Below, one piece after another: positions 15,518 to 21,793 of a stretch of 21,828 bases of DNA. A program made the translations under genes and the position numbers. Source of the DNA: Candidatus Pacearchaeota archaeon (GTDB lineage: Archaea; Nanoarchaeota; Nanoarchaeia; Pacearchaeales; GW2011-AR1). The number at the start of each line of letters is the position of its first letter. Positions within the stretch are counted from its first letter, which is position 1. The notes beneath the pieces are model-generated. The model had not been told where the DNA came from. It worked only from the letters and a program-made list of their open reading frames with translations, and searched no databases. The stretch covers positions 1 to 21,828 of the forward strand of contig JALOBX010000007.1 of assembly GCA_023228065.1 (NCBI GenBank), in the 5' to 3' direction.

Positions 15518-15547
15518 TATATAGTGTTTAATTAGAACTTATGTCTG
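15518..15547 (-). promoter_or_regulatory. Possible promoter of the leftward recombinase block
   Basis: On the minus strand: CAGACA (15547-15542, four of six matches to the -35 consensus), an 18-bp spacer and TATATA (15523-15518). It is placed correctly for the DUF5659-to-recombinase block but is weak by sequence. Confidence 0.35.
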
Positions 15548-15567
15548 ATAAATAGGATATATAATGT

Positions 15568-16245
15568 CTATATCTTATTTATTGTTAGGCGATACCTCCC
15601 GTTCTCGCCCCCTATCTTAATTGCTAATCCTTCTTTTTCGAATCGTTTGTTTAATCTTTGTATTTGCTTATAAACAGCAGTTGAATTTTCGCTAGTGCTT
15701 CCTCGCAAGAGGTTGTCAAGCGAGGCAAAATCTCCTTTTTCAATAATTTTACCATTTTTTATTTCCTGTCGAAGATCCCATAATTGAAATAAAATTTTGA
15801 ATAGTTTTGTTTCTTTTTCTAACCCTTTGCCCTTCCTTTTTGATTTAAAAGATACAATTTTTTCACTCTTATTTATTTCTAAAAGATAACTTTGCTCATC
15901 TAATCGTATGTCTTTGATAGGGAATTGAATAATGTTGTCATTCATTGATTTTTTTGCCACATTTTTTATAATTTTTTTGCCTACACTTTCTTTGTATTTA
16001 TTATAAAGTTGTGAGAAATTTGGCCTTATGTCTAAATAAAACAAAAGGTCCGTACTTACAGGGTATTCCCAAGGATTGACCCTTATTTTTATAGCTTCCC
16101 ATTCTTCGAGCTTATTCAGGGCCCTCTTATCTATTAATAATGAAGCAACAGGAACGGGATCCCCAATTTTAGTATAAAGTTCACTTTCCTTTATTCTTTC
16201 TAGGGTGTTCCAAATATTTTGGTTGAATTTTTCTTCTGGTGTCAT
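15568..16245 (-). CDS. OmpR/PhoB-like winged-helix DNA-binding protein
   Basis: 225 residues. The C-terminal region (about 145-223) follows the OmpR/PhoB effector pattern: hydrophobic L-F-K-I-L-F-Q-L-W, a strand with G-K-I-I-E-K-G-D-F, then S-T-A-V-Y-K-Q-I-Q-R-L-N-K-R-F-E-K-E-G as recognition helix, and I-K-I-G-G-E-N-G-R-Y-R-L-T as the wing hairpin. There is no receiver domain. The N-terminal 110 residues match nothing I recognise. It is transcribed leftward on its own between a terminator and the divergent control region at 16250-16530, the usual place for an element's own regulator. OmpR-type proteins often bind direct repeats one helical turn apart; such a pair lies at 17325-17343. Confidence 0.6.
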   Translation of the reverse strand: MTPEEKFNQNIWNTLERIKESELYTKIGDPVPVASLLIDKRALNKLEEWEAIKIRVNPWEYPVSTDLLFYLDIRPNFSQLYNKYKESVGKKIIKNVAKKSMNDNIIQFPIKDIRLDEQSYLLEINKSEKIVSFKSKRKGKGLEKETKLFKILFQLWDLRQEIKNGKIIEKGDFASLDNLLRGSTSENSTAVYKQIQRLNKRFEKEGLAIKIGGENGRYRLTINKI

Positions 16246-16273
16246 ATAATTTTAGAGTAATTATCATTTAATA

Positions 16274-16302
16274 TTGCTAGTAATCTATACTTGCGGTATA
16301 CT
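16274..16302 (+). promoter_or_regulatory. Promoter for the structured leader and small membrane gene
   Basis: -35 TTGCTA (16274-16279), an exact 17-bp spacer and -10 TATACT (16297-16302). Expected start about 16309, giving a leader of about 220 nt before the ATG at 16530. This is unusual in a window where most leaders are very short. Confidence 0.65.
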
Positions 16303-16379
16303 CACATTAGACAATAAAAGTCAAAAAATCAACAATACCTAACCCTGTTGGCTTTCCGACAGGTATGGTAAAAATAAAT

Positions 16380-16426
16380 CCTACGCGAATAAAGATGGTC
16401 TTCCGACCAGCACTTATTCGCGTAGG
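16380..16426. repeat. 13-bp perfect inverted repeat, with a third copy at 16517
   Basis: CCTACGCGAATAA (16380-16392) and its exact reverse complement (16414-16426) flank 21 bp holding the nested TGGTC-TTCC-GACCA stem. CCTACGCGAA recurs at 16517-16526, three bases before the ATG at 16530, so the middle arm could pair with either flanking copy. Confidence 0.85.
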
Positions 16427-16462
16427 TATATGTTCCGAAAGGGCATATGATGAGCTCGAAAG

Positions 16463-16493
16463 GGTTCACCGCTGTAATCGGAGGACCATTTTT
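16463..16493 (+). terminator. Intrinsic terminator closing the structured leader
   Basis: Stem GGTTC-A-CCG / CGG-A-GGACC (5 bp, one A-A mismatch, 3 bp) with loop CTGTAAT, then ATTTTTG. It lies between the promoter at 16274 and the ORF at 16530, so it should end or attenuate transcription of that gene. Confidence 0.6.
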
Positions 16494-16529
16494 GTTGCTC
16501 TAAATAATAATTAAAACCTACGCGAAAAT

Positions 16530-16910
16530 ATGATAAATTTTTTACTTTATATATTAGCCTTATTTTTAGCTCCTTTTGTGGCAGGTTTTTTAAACTTTAT
16601 TTTCCTAATTGTTTTTGCTCGAGTTATCGATTTATTAAAAAGAAAGAATAAGGAAAAAATACTCAATATAGTTTTATCTATTGAGTCTTTTTGTGCCGCA
16701 TTTTTAACTATTATTTTTTTAGACAGATTATTAAATACATTCAAGCTTAATATTAATTGGTTTTTTGTTATTGCTCTTATTGTATTATTTTTAATAAATG
16801 GAATAACAAGAATAAGAAAAACCACTAATCAAGATAGACTTTTTGAAATTTATGAAACAATCGCTGATATTGTAGGTATATTGTTAGGCTTTTTAATCAT
16901 ATTAATTTAA
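16530..16910 (+). CDS. Small four-helix membrane protein, unknown
   Basis: 126 residues, about three quarters hydrophobic. Likely membrane helices lie at about 4-33, 44-66, 76-93 and 110-126, with basic loops (L-K-R-K-N-K-E-K near 36-43 and R-I-R-K-T-T near 94-100) that would face the cytoplasm. There is no cleavable signal, enzyme motif or recognised family. It follows the structured leader, and a CCTACGCGAA repeat sits three bases before the ATG in place of a Shine-Dalgarno. It is followed 10 bp later by a small basic protein, so the two probably form one operon. Holin-like or membrane-effector roles are conceivable but not supported by any motif. Confidence 0.6.
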   Translation: MINFLLYILALFLAPFVAGFLNFIFLIVFARVIDLLKRKNKEKILNIVLSIESFCAAFLTIIFLDRLLNTFKLNINWFFVIALIVLFLINGITRIRKTTNQDRLFEIYETIADIVGILLGFLIILI

Positions 16911-16920
16911 TAAATACAAT

Positions 16921-17190
16921 ATGAAGATATCTATTAAGAGCAAGCTTCAAGAAAAATTTATGGGAGCTTTAGTGGAGCAAAAGTGTTTGGATGAAAAGTT
17001 TCAGAAAAATAAATCTAAAAATACTATGACGAAACAATTCAAGCATATCAACAAGGAAAAATTAGCAAAGCTGTCTACGAAGAAACGACAGGATTACTTG
17101 GATCAGCAGAAGAAGCATCTCAAGGAAAACACCGGATTGATTCGTCAAGCATTGGTAAAGGGGCTAAAAGAGGGAGCGAAAACTTTATAA
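16921..17190 (+). CDS. Small basic helical protein, unknown
   Basis: 89 residues, very lysine-rich, with a net positive charge and no hydrophobic core typical of a folded enzyme. Stretches such as K-E-K-L-A-K-L-S-T-K-K-R-Q-D-Y-L-D-Q-Q-K-K-H-L look like an amphipathic or coiled-coil helix. It may bind nucleic acid or an acidic partner, but no family is recognised. Codon use shifts from its neighbours, with more AAG, CTC/CTG, CAG and GGA and fewer AAA and TTA, suggesting a separate origin. It sits 10 bp after the membrane gene and before the 260-bp control region of the PIN/HerA cassette. Confidence 0.5.
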   Translation: MKISIKSKLQEKFMGALVEQKCLDEKFQKNKSKNTMTKQFKHINKEKLAKLSTKKRQDYLDQQKKHLKENTGLIRQALVKGLKEGAKTL

Positions 17191-17242
17191 AATACCTTTT
17201 TAATTGGTTATATGATGGTTATTTCAAATAAAGACAGTAAAA

Positions 17243-17294
17243 ACGAAACAAACGAAACAAAAGTAGTTTCATTTCGTTAAAATCGAGATTTTAA
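17243..17294. repeat. Tandem 9-bp repeats with overlapping inverted repeats
   Basis: ACGAAACAA is repeated in tandem (17243-17251, 17252-17260). TTTCGTT (17272-17278) can pair with either copy, and GTTTC (17266-17270) with GAAAC (17254-17258). A further perfect 7-bp hairpin, TTAAAAT-CGAG-ATTTTAA, occupies 17277-17294. There is no T run, so it is more operator- than terminator-like. It forms the upstream part of the 260-bp gap before the PIN gene. Confidence 0.55.
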
Positions 17295-17324
17295 ATTGAC
17301 GAGACCTAAAATCTAAAAAACAGC

Positions 17325-17343
17325 GATTTATCATTGATTTATC
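17325..17343 (+). promoter_or_regulatory. Direct repeats one helical turn apart at the PIN/HerA promoter
   Basis: GATTTATC occurs at 17325-17332 and 17336-17343, start to start 11 bp, so both would face the same side of the helix. The second copy overlaps the proposed -35 box. Such tandem sites are typical of OmpR-type winged-helix regulators, and the element encodes one at 15568-16245; that link is inference. Confidence 0.45.
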
Positions 17344-17362
17344 TCATTTTTAGGTATATATT
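17334..17362 (+). promoter_or_regulatory. Promoter of the PIN/HerA cassette
   Basis: -35 TTGATT (17334-17339), a 17-bp spacer and -10 TATATT (17357-17362). The expected start is about 17369-17370, exactly at the ATG of a short leader ORF, as with the leaderless host promoters. Confidence 0.55.
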
Positions 17363-17369
17363 GGAGGCA

Positions 17370-17420
17370 ATGAAATTAATATTAAAAAATTTAATAGACA
17401 ATAACGGCACATCTTTTTGA
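17370..17420 (+). CDS. Possible 16-residue leader peptide
   Basis: ATG at 17370 opens MKLILKNLIDNNGTSF, ending at TGA 17418-17420. GGAGG at 17363-17367 is only 2 bp from the ATG, too close for a good ribosome site, but the predicted transcript starts at the ATG, so leaderless initiation is possible. The stop codon lies within the terminator hairpin (17408-17424), so a ribosome finishing or stalling on this ORF would block hairpin formation. That is the layout of ribosome-mediated attenuation. No run of regulatory codons is obvious; Leu, Ile and Asn dominate. It could be chance in A+T-rich DNA. Confidence 0.35.
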   Translation: MKLILKNLIDNNGTSF

Positions 17421-17428
17421 TGTGTTTT
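17408..17428 (+). terminator. Terminator/attenuator before the PIN gene
   Basis: CACATC-TTTTT-GATGTG is a perfect 6-bp stem followed by TTTT and then an A+T-rich run. It lies between the promoter at 17334 and the gene at 17452, so transcription must pass it to express the cassette. Confidence 0.55.
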
Positions 17429-17451
17429 AATTTATAAAATATAGCAAAATT

Positions 17452-19443
17452 ATGGAAAATTTAGATTCAGGGAGGGGTTATTCATTGCGCGATTTACTTG
17501 TGGCTACTCATCTTTATTATGATATTGGAAATAAATCTCTTAGGGCAAGGGCCTTCGGGGAGATTATTACTAAGATTCTATTTTTAAATAAAAATAAAAA
17601 AGACAGATTTAATAAAATAGGGGAAAGTGTTTCCAAATTTGTAGGAATAGAGAAGATAACCACAGAAGATATAAGAAGTGGGTTAGATTTTTTACAAGAC
17701 AAAGGAGTAATAACTAAACAGGGTAAGTTCTGGGTTTTAAAAAATGAAGAAACTGAACAAATTGAAGTAAATTTAGTAAGCGCCCAAAAAAGAATTGATT
17801 ATATTCTTGATAAACATTTTGGTAAAAAAATTGAAAAAGAAAAAATAAAAGCTTGGTTTAAAGAAACATCAGTTAGGGTATTTAGCCAATTTAGTGAAGT
17901 TTGGGCAAAAAGATTAAGACGTGAATTAGTGAAATTACCAGATTCAGAAAAGATAAAAAATATAATAACCCAAACATTAAAAGAATATAAATTAGAGGAT
18001 AAATCAGCAGAACTTATAACTGGTTTTAATGCTTTTTTACAAGATTATGATGATATAATTGTAGAACAACAAGTTTGGTCATTTGCTCAGGCAATGTTAT
18101 CAGCAAAATTACTTACAGCGAGCATAGGTCCAGATCCATTATCAATAGGTTTATTCAAAGGTTCAAAACTATTGCTTGATACAAATATACTTTTTGTTGC
18201 CGCCCTTGAAAAAGGTAGGCTTGCTAAATCGTTTTTGTCTCTTGCAGCCTCTATTCGAGGAATTGATGCATCTTTTGCGACAACAAAAGGGACGGAAGAT
18301 GAGTACGAAAAAGTAGTTGCGAGAAAGAGGGAAGAAGCTCTTCGTGTAATCGAAAATTACCCTCTCGATGTTCTTGAGAAGACTCGTGATGCTTTTTTGA
18401 ACGCTGCTTTTGATAGAGGATGTACAGATAAAGATAGCCTCATTACATTTTTTGATTCAATTAAATGTATTCCTGATAAAATTGGCACAGAAAACATTGA
18501 AATGTTGGACGATTTAGAAATAGAGAAAGCGAGACAAAATGGCTACAATGATAAAAGAAAACAAGCTGAGATTAATGCTGAGTGGAAATCTCAGCGACAT
18601 TTTGATAAATCTAAACATTCGCTAGAGCACGATTCTGCGCTAGATTCAATTAATGAACTACTTAGATTGCGAGGATTAAATTCTTGGATTATAACTGTAG
18701 ATGGACCAATGCAAGCAACAGCCTTAAAATGGGCAGGGCAAGAACCGCCCACGTGGATTGGAGTAGAAACATTCATTCAGATATTAGCTATTTCTTCTGG
18801 GGGGTCATTGCATAATCCAGAAAATTTTGCACCACTTTTTAGTACGATTATTAAGGAAGATGTCCATTTAAATGATTCTATATATACGCTTGAAGATCTT
18901 GATGCTCTTTTAGATTTAGAAGAAAGAGTAAAAGAACTTGAAAATGTTGAAATCGAAAAGTTTGCCGCGAAAATGAGAAAATTAAGGATGTCTGGAAAAT
19001 CTAAAAATGATAGCGAATTACAGCTAGAAATAAGAAGAACCTTTCAACGCAAAAAAATGAGTATTGATGAGAATACTAGAAAATTAGAACGCAGAGTCGA
19101 GGAGACAGAAGAGTCTTTAAAAAATAAGGAAAGCTATAGTAGAACAACAGAGGACATTTTGATAGACCAAATTTATGGAATTGAAAAAATTAAGTTTTTC
19201 ATAAAATGGTCATTAGGAGTAATTTTTATTTTAGCAATAGGTCCAGTGCTTGTATATTTAGGATATAGCTCTTGGAGTGCTAACGAAGGACTCGCTTTGT
19301 TTTACTATGGACTTAGCATAACCGAAATTTTAATTCCATTTATTTTTTGGATAAGTCCTAATTATAGAAAGATTTGGACAAAAGCATATGAGTCTGCTAA
19401 GCAAAAACAAAAAAAATTAATAAGTAAAAAATACTGTAAATAA
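17452..19443 (+). CDS. Membrane-anchored PIN-domain nuclease-like protein
   Basis: 663 residues. Residues 36-97 look like a helical, winged-helix-like domain. The middle holds a PIN-type core: L-L-L-D-T-N-I-L with D243 and N245, E284 in TEDEYEK, D394 in EHDSALDSI, and D417 in ITVDGPM. These four acidic positions bind Mg2+/Mn2+ in PIN ribonucleases. Between the second and third lies a helical insertion of about 100 residues (290-390), longer than in VapC toxins. A charged coiled coil (about 485-560) precedes two membrane helices (about 583-604, 616-635) and a Lys-rich cytoplasmic tail. A nuclease held at the membrane is the likely product; target and trigger are unknown. The HerA-like ATPase gene follows after 39 bp, including a G7 run. 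Confidence 0.72.
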   Translation: MENLDSGRGYSLRDLLVATHLYYDIGNKSLRARAFGEIITKILFLNKNKKDRFNKIGESVSKFVGIEKITTEDIRSGLDFLQDKGVITKQGKFWVLKNEETEQIEVNLVSAQKRIDYILDKHFGKKIEKEKIKAWFKETSVRVFSQFSEVWAKRLRRELVKLPDSEKIKNIITQTLKEYKLEDKSAELITGFNAFLQDYDDIIVEQQVWSFAQAMLSAKLLTASIGPDPLSIGLFKGSKLLLDTNILFVAALEKGRLAKSFLSLAASIRGIDASFATTKGTEDEYEKVVARKREEALRVIENYPLDVLEKTRDAFLNAAFDRGCTDKDSLITFFDSIKCIPDKIGTENIEMLDDLEIEKARQNGYNDKRKQAEINAEWKSQRHFDKSKHSLEHDSALDSINELLRLRGLNSWIITVDGPMQATALKWAGQEPPTWIGVETFIQILAISSGGSLHNPENFAPLFSTIIKEDVHLNDSIYTLEDLDALLDLEERVKELENVEIEKFAAKMRKLRMSGKSKNDSELQLEIRRTFQRKKMSIDENTRKLERRVEETEESLKNKESYSRTTEDILIDQIYGIEKIKFFIKWSLGVIFILAIGPVLVYLGYSSWSANEGLALFYYGLSITEILIPFIFWISPNYRKIWTKAYESAKQKQKKLISKKYCK

Positions 19444-19482
19444 GGGGGGGACATCAGCTTATATTAGTCAACAATTTAAAAT

Positions 19483-21657
19483 ATGAACAAATTTAGAAGC
19501 TTATTGTATTTAGCAATATATATCACAGTATTATTTTTGTTAAAATTTTTTGTTATAGATAAGGTATTTCAGAATATGCCTTACGATGCTAATATATGGT
19601 TTTCGAGTGGTCTACTTCTCGCTATTCTCGGAATTTTTATTACAGAGAAAAATTTCACAAGCCCTGTTGACGTTATGGTAAACATAATAACGGCCCTTGT
19701 TGTTCTTTATACATTAGACGATAAGGGCGGATTTCGATTATGGGGCTCTTTAATGTTTTATTCAGTAACTGTTGGATTAATTGCAATGATTTCTTTTTTA
19801 TTTATTGATGATAATAAGGATAGAGGTGACTGGACTCAGCGAGTTGCTAAATCAACTAATGCTATTGCTAGCTTTTTGGGAAGTTCTAAATTTCTTTTTT
19901 CAATAATTTTTATTATTTCCATTTTTAATTATTTTGTTTTTTCGATTGAGAAAACTCAAAACATAACACAACAACAATTGGCTATTATATATTTGATTAT
20001 TTTTTGGGGAGCAATGATTTTTATTGAACCAATTGATAGAAAATTGATTCAGCCGATAGTTAATGCTTTCACAAAGAAAATAAGTAATAGTCTTATTGGG
20101 CGTATATCTTCACGCCAAGCACCAAACATTATAATAGCTGAGCAGTTTCCCAATTCTCCAGAGATAAAAATAGGGGATTTAGCTGTAATTAATACTAAAA
20201 ATACGGTAGTCAGTAGCGTAAGCAAAGGCGATAATTTAGTTTTATTTATTGGTTTTCACGAATCTGATGCCAGTCGTTTTTTAAAATTTTATTCTATTAG
20301 TTCCGATATCTCAGATATTAGTAAGCAGATTTTTGTTCATAAGATTAATGATCTAGAGCTACCTGAAGTGCAAAAAATAATTTCTGATAATGATTTTTAT
20401 AATAAAAGAGAAAGAATGATAGGATTTATACACACTGGTTCTGATATTGATACTATTAAAATAAGAATGATTGATGGAGTTGATGAAGAAAAAGATTTAA
20501 AAAATGGCGATCTTGTGTCGGTTTCTTTTCATAAAATGGAAACAAAGTATCAAATAATAAATGTTCAAACAAATATAGAAAGCGTTGATGGGGATAGTAA
20601 GGCCGGCTCTAAAATTATAACCGCCCAGCAAATAGGGTCTTGGGATAAAGAAAAACAAAAATTTATTGATAATGGTTGGGTTCCAGCAGTTAATACTCCT
20701 GTGCATCTTGAAAACGAAGCTGAAAAAATAGAGGTAATAAAAAAAGAATACTATAAGGTAGGCTATGTTCCAAAATCTGGATATCCGATATCAATTAATC
20801 TTGAAGAGGGCGTGAATCATCATATTGCAATGATAGGTAAAACTGGTACAGGTAAATCTTATATGTCTGCTAAAATTATTGAAAAATTAGTAGAAAATGA
20901 TTACAAAGTGATTGTTCTAGAAATTGATCAAGAAAATAAGCAGTCGTTATCAAAATATATTAATTCAGAAAAAATATCATTAGAAAAAGTAGTTTGGTCT
21001 TCAGAAAGTAAAACTAAGATGATTAGCGGTAGATCATCTACATATGATGAGTGGACTGCAAAGATAAATTTTGAATCAGAAGATAGGAAAAATATATTTT
21101 TGATAAATTGGGACAATAATAGTAAGACACAAGACGATGGACCATTATCTCAAGCTGATGGAGCGATAGCTGTTATTATGAGTGTTCTTGCATATCAGAG
21201 AAAAAATCCAGAAAGTAAGATATGTATTGTTATGGAAGAAGCTTATGATTTTATTCCAGAAAATAATTTTGGACAACAAGATTTTGGACAGCCTGCTGTT
21301 AGTAGAATATCACAGTTAGTTCTTAAATGTAGAAAACATAATGTCGGGTTTTTTATAATTACGCAAAGAACCGCACTTGTCTCAAAGACTATTTTACACC
21401 AATGTCATACTATAATAGCTTTGCAGTCTTTCGATGAAACATCAAAAAACTTTATGAGTTCCTATGTTAATCAAAAATATCTAGATGGTATGAGTATATT
21501 GCCCCGTTTTAGAGCGATGATTGTTGGAAAAGGTTCTAGTTGCGATAAACCCATTGTGGTTGATTTTTATGATGAAACAGCTAAAGAACCGGCTATTGTG
21601 ATACAAGAAGAAGACAAAGAAAAAAAGAAAGAAAAAAGCTTAGTAATTATAAATTAA
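19483..21657 (+). CDS. HerA/FtsK-type ATPase with multi-pass membrane N-terminus
   Basis: 724 residues. About six membrane helices occupy residues 5-185 (near 8-26, 37-53, 62-78, 90-109, 137-154, 165-182). A strand-rich linker (about 225-440) with I-G-D-L-A-V-I and N-G-D-L-V-S-V is reminiscent of the HAS-barrel of HerA proteins. The ATPase core has Walker A GKTGTGKS (452-459), Walker B CIVMEEAYDF (581-590) with tandem glutamates, a basic L-V-L-K-C-R-K-H-N (612-620), and I-I-T-Q-R-T-A-L-V (625-633) with sensor Q628. This pattern, E-E-A then R-K-H then T-Q-R, is HerA rather than classical FtsK. HerA proteins form hexameric DNA translocases that partner nucleases; here the partner would be the PIN protein. 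The tail (from about 709) is a charged low-complexity extension. Confidence 0.85.
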   Translation: MNKFRSLLYLAIYITVLFLLKFFVIDKVFQNMPYDANIWFSSGLLLAILGIFITEKNFTSPVDVMVNIITALVVLYTLDDKGGFRLWGSLMFYSVTVGLIAMISFLFIDDNKDRGDWTQRVAKSTNAIASFLGSSKFLFSIIFIISIFNYFVFSIEKTQNITQQQLAIIYLIIFWGAMIFIEPIDRKLIQPIVNAFTKKISNSLIGRISSRQAPNIIIAEQFPNSPEIKIGDLAVINTKNTVVSSVSKGDNLVLFIGFHESDASRFLKFYSISSDISDISKQIFVHKINDLELPEVQKIISDNDFYNKRERMIGFIHTGSDIDTIKIRMIDGVDEEKDLKNGDLVSVSFHKMETKYQIINVQTNIESVDGDSKAGSKIITAQQIGSWDKEKQKFIDNGWVPAVNTPVHLENEAEKIEVIKKEYYKVGYVPKSGYPISINLEEGVNHHIAMIGKTGTGKSYMSAKIIEKLVENDYKVIVLEIDQENKQSLSKYINSEKISLEKVVWSSESKTKMISGRSSTYDEWTAKINFESEDRKNIFLINWDNNSKTQDDGPLSQADGAIAVIMSVLAYQRKNPESKICIVMEEAYDFIPENNFGQQDFGQPAVSRISQLVLKCRKHNVGFFIITQRTALVSKTILHQCHTIIALQSFDETSKNFMSSYVNQKYLDGMSILPRFRAMIVGKGSSCDKPIVVDFYDETAKEPAIVIQEEDKEKKKEKSLVIIN

Positions 21658-21730
21658 ACTAGTAATAATAGGTGAGCAATCTCTTTAGTTGTAGTTTCTA
21701 AATCTCCAACTGCTTCTATCCAATCAAAGG

Positions 21731-21759
21731 TTCGAAAGCTGTCCTGCCAAGCGAGCAAA
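21731..21759. other. Candidate right end of the integrated element
   Basis: TTCGAA (21731-21736) and CGAGCAAA (21752-21759) repeat the two blocks found at the left end (12297, 12313), with 15 bp instead of 10 bp between them. Just beyond is a terminator that would have served the tRNA-Lys transcript before insertion. The match is too short to be proof. Confidence 0.3.
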
Positions 21760-21764
21760 TCTAG

Positions 21765-21788
21765 AAAACCGACTTTTGGTCGGTTTTT
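21765..21788 (+). terminator. Intrinsic terminator at the right flank
   Basis: 9-bp stem AAAACCGAC / GTCGGTTTT with loop TTTTG and a T tail. It is close to symmetrical, so it could work on both strands. It ends the HerA transcript, about 110 bp after the stop, or was the original terminator of the dnaJ/tRNA-Lys region. Confidence 0.75.
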
Positions 21789-21793
21789 ATTTA

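Larger units (their letters stand above)
16309..16494 (+). ncRNA. Structured leader or small RNA with terminator
   Basis: Downstream of a promoter are five hairpins in about 160 bp. (1) CCTGTTGG/CCGACAGG (16344-16363) with an outer TACC/GGTA. (2) A perfect 13-bp stem, 16380-16392 with 16414-16426, enclosing a second 5-bp stem TGGTC/GACCA. (3) A TATG...CATA stem capped TCC-GAAA-GGG (about 16430-16447). (4) GAGCTC-GAAA-GGGTTC (16452-16467). (5) A terminator (16463-16493). Two loops are GAAA tetraloops, favourable as RNA on the plus strand. Hairpins 4 and 5 share bases 16463-16467 and exclude each other, as in an attenuator. I do not recognise a riboswitch class; the T-box consensus is absent. 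It could instead be a free RNA of about 185 nt or a replication origin. Confidence 0.5.
12297..21760. mobile_element. Integrated mobile element beside tRNA-Lys (boundaries provisional)
   Basis: Between the tRNA-Lys and the terminator at 21765 the gene content switches from housekeeping genes to a large serine recombinase, a winged-helix replication-type protein, a DUF5659 protein, small unknowns and a nuclease/HerA-ATPase cassette. The recombinase is the first gene after the tRNA and is oriented with its end toward it, as is usual for tRNA-linked integrases. The left edge is set at a T-arm-like TTCGAA (12297). The right edge is set at a stretch with the same two short blocks, TTCGAA and CGAGCAAA, spaced differently. 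No phage structural genes or relaxase are visible. Both edges are inferred, and no long direct repeat proves them. Confidence 0.6.

Noticed and set aside
16430..16494. T-box-like sequence (AGGGTTCACCGC) in the structured leader
   Set aside because: The essential TGG of the T-box bulge is missing, there is no stem I specifier layout, and no aminoacyl-tRNA or amino-acid gene follows.
16547..16825. Minus-strand ORF opposite the small membrane protein gene
   Set aside because: A shadow of the plus-strand hydrophobic frame; Lys/Ile/Asn-rich composition is what antisense of this DNA gives.
17212..17280. 22-codon ORF (M-M-V-I-S-N-K-D ...) across the tandem repeats
   Set aside because: No ribosome site or clear promoter, and its N-E-T-N-E-T stretch is just the DNA repeat translated; chance ORF is more likely.
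19444..19450. G7 run between the PIN and HerA genes as a phase-variation tract
   Set aside because: It lies outside both coding frames and is short; it could affect spacing or be a sequencing issue, but nothing shows phase switching.
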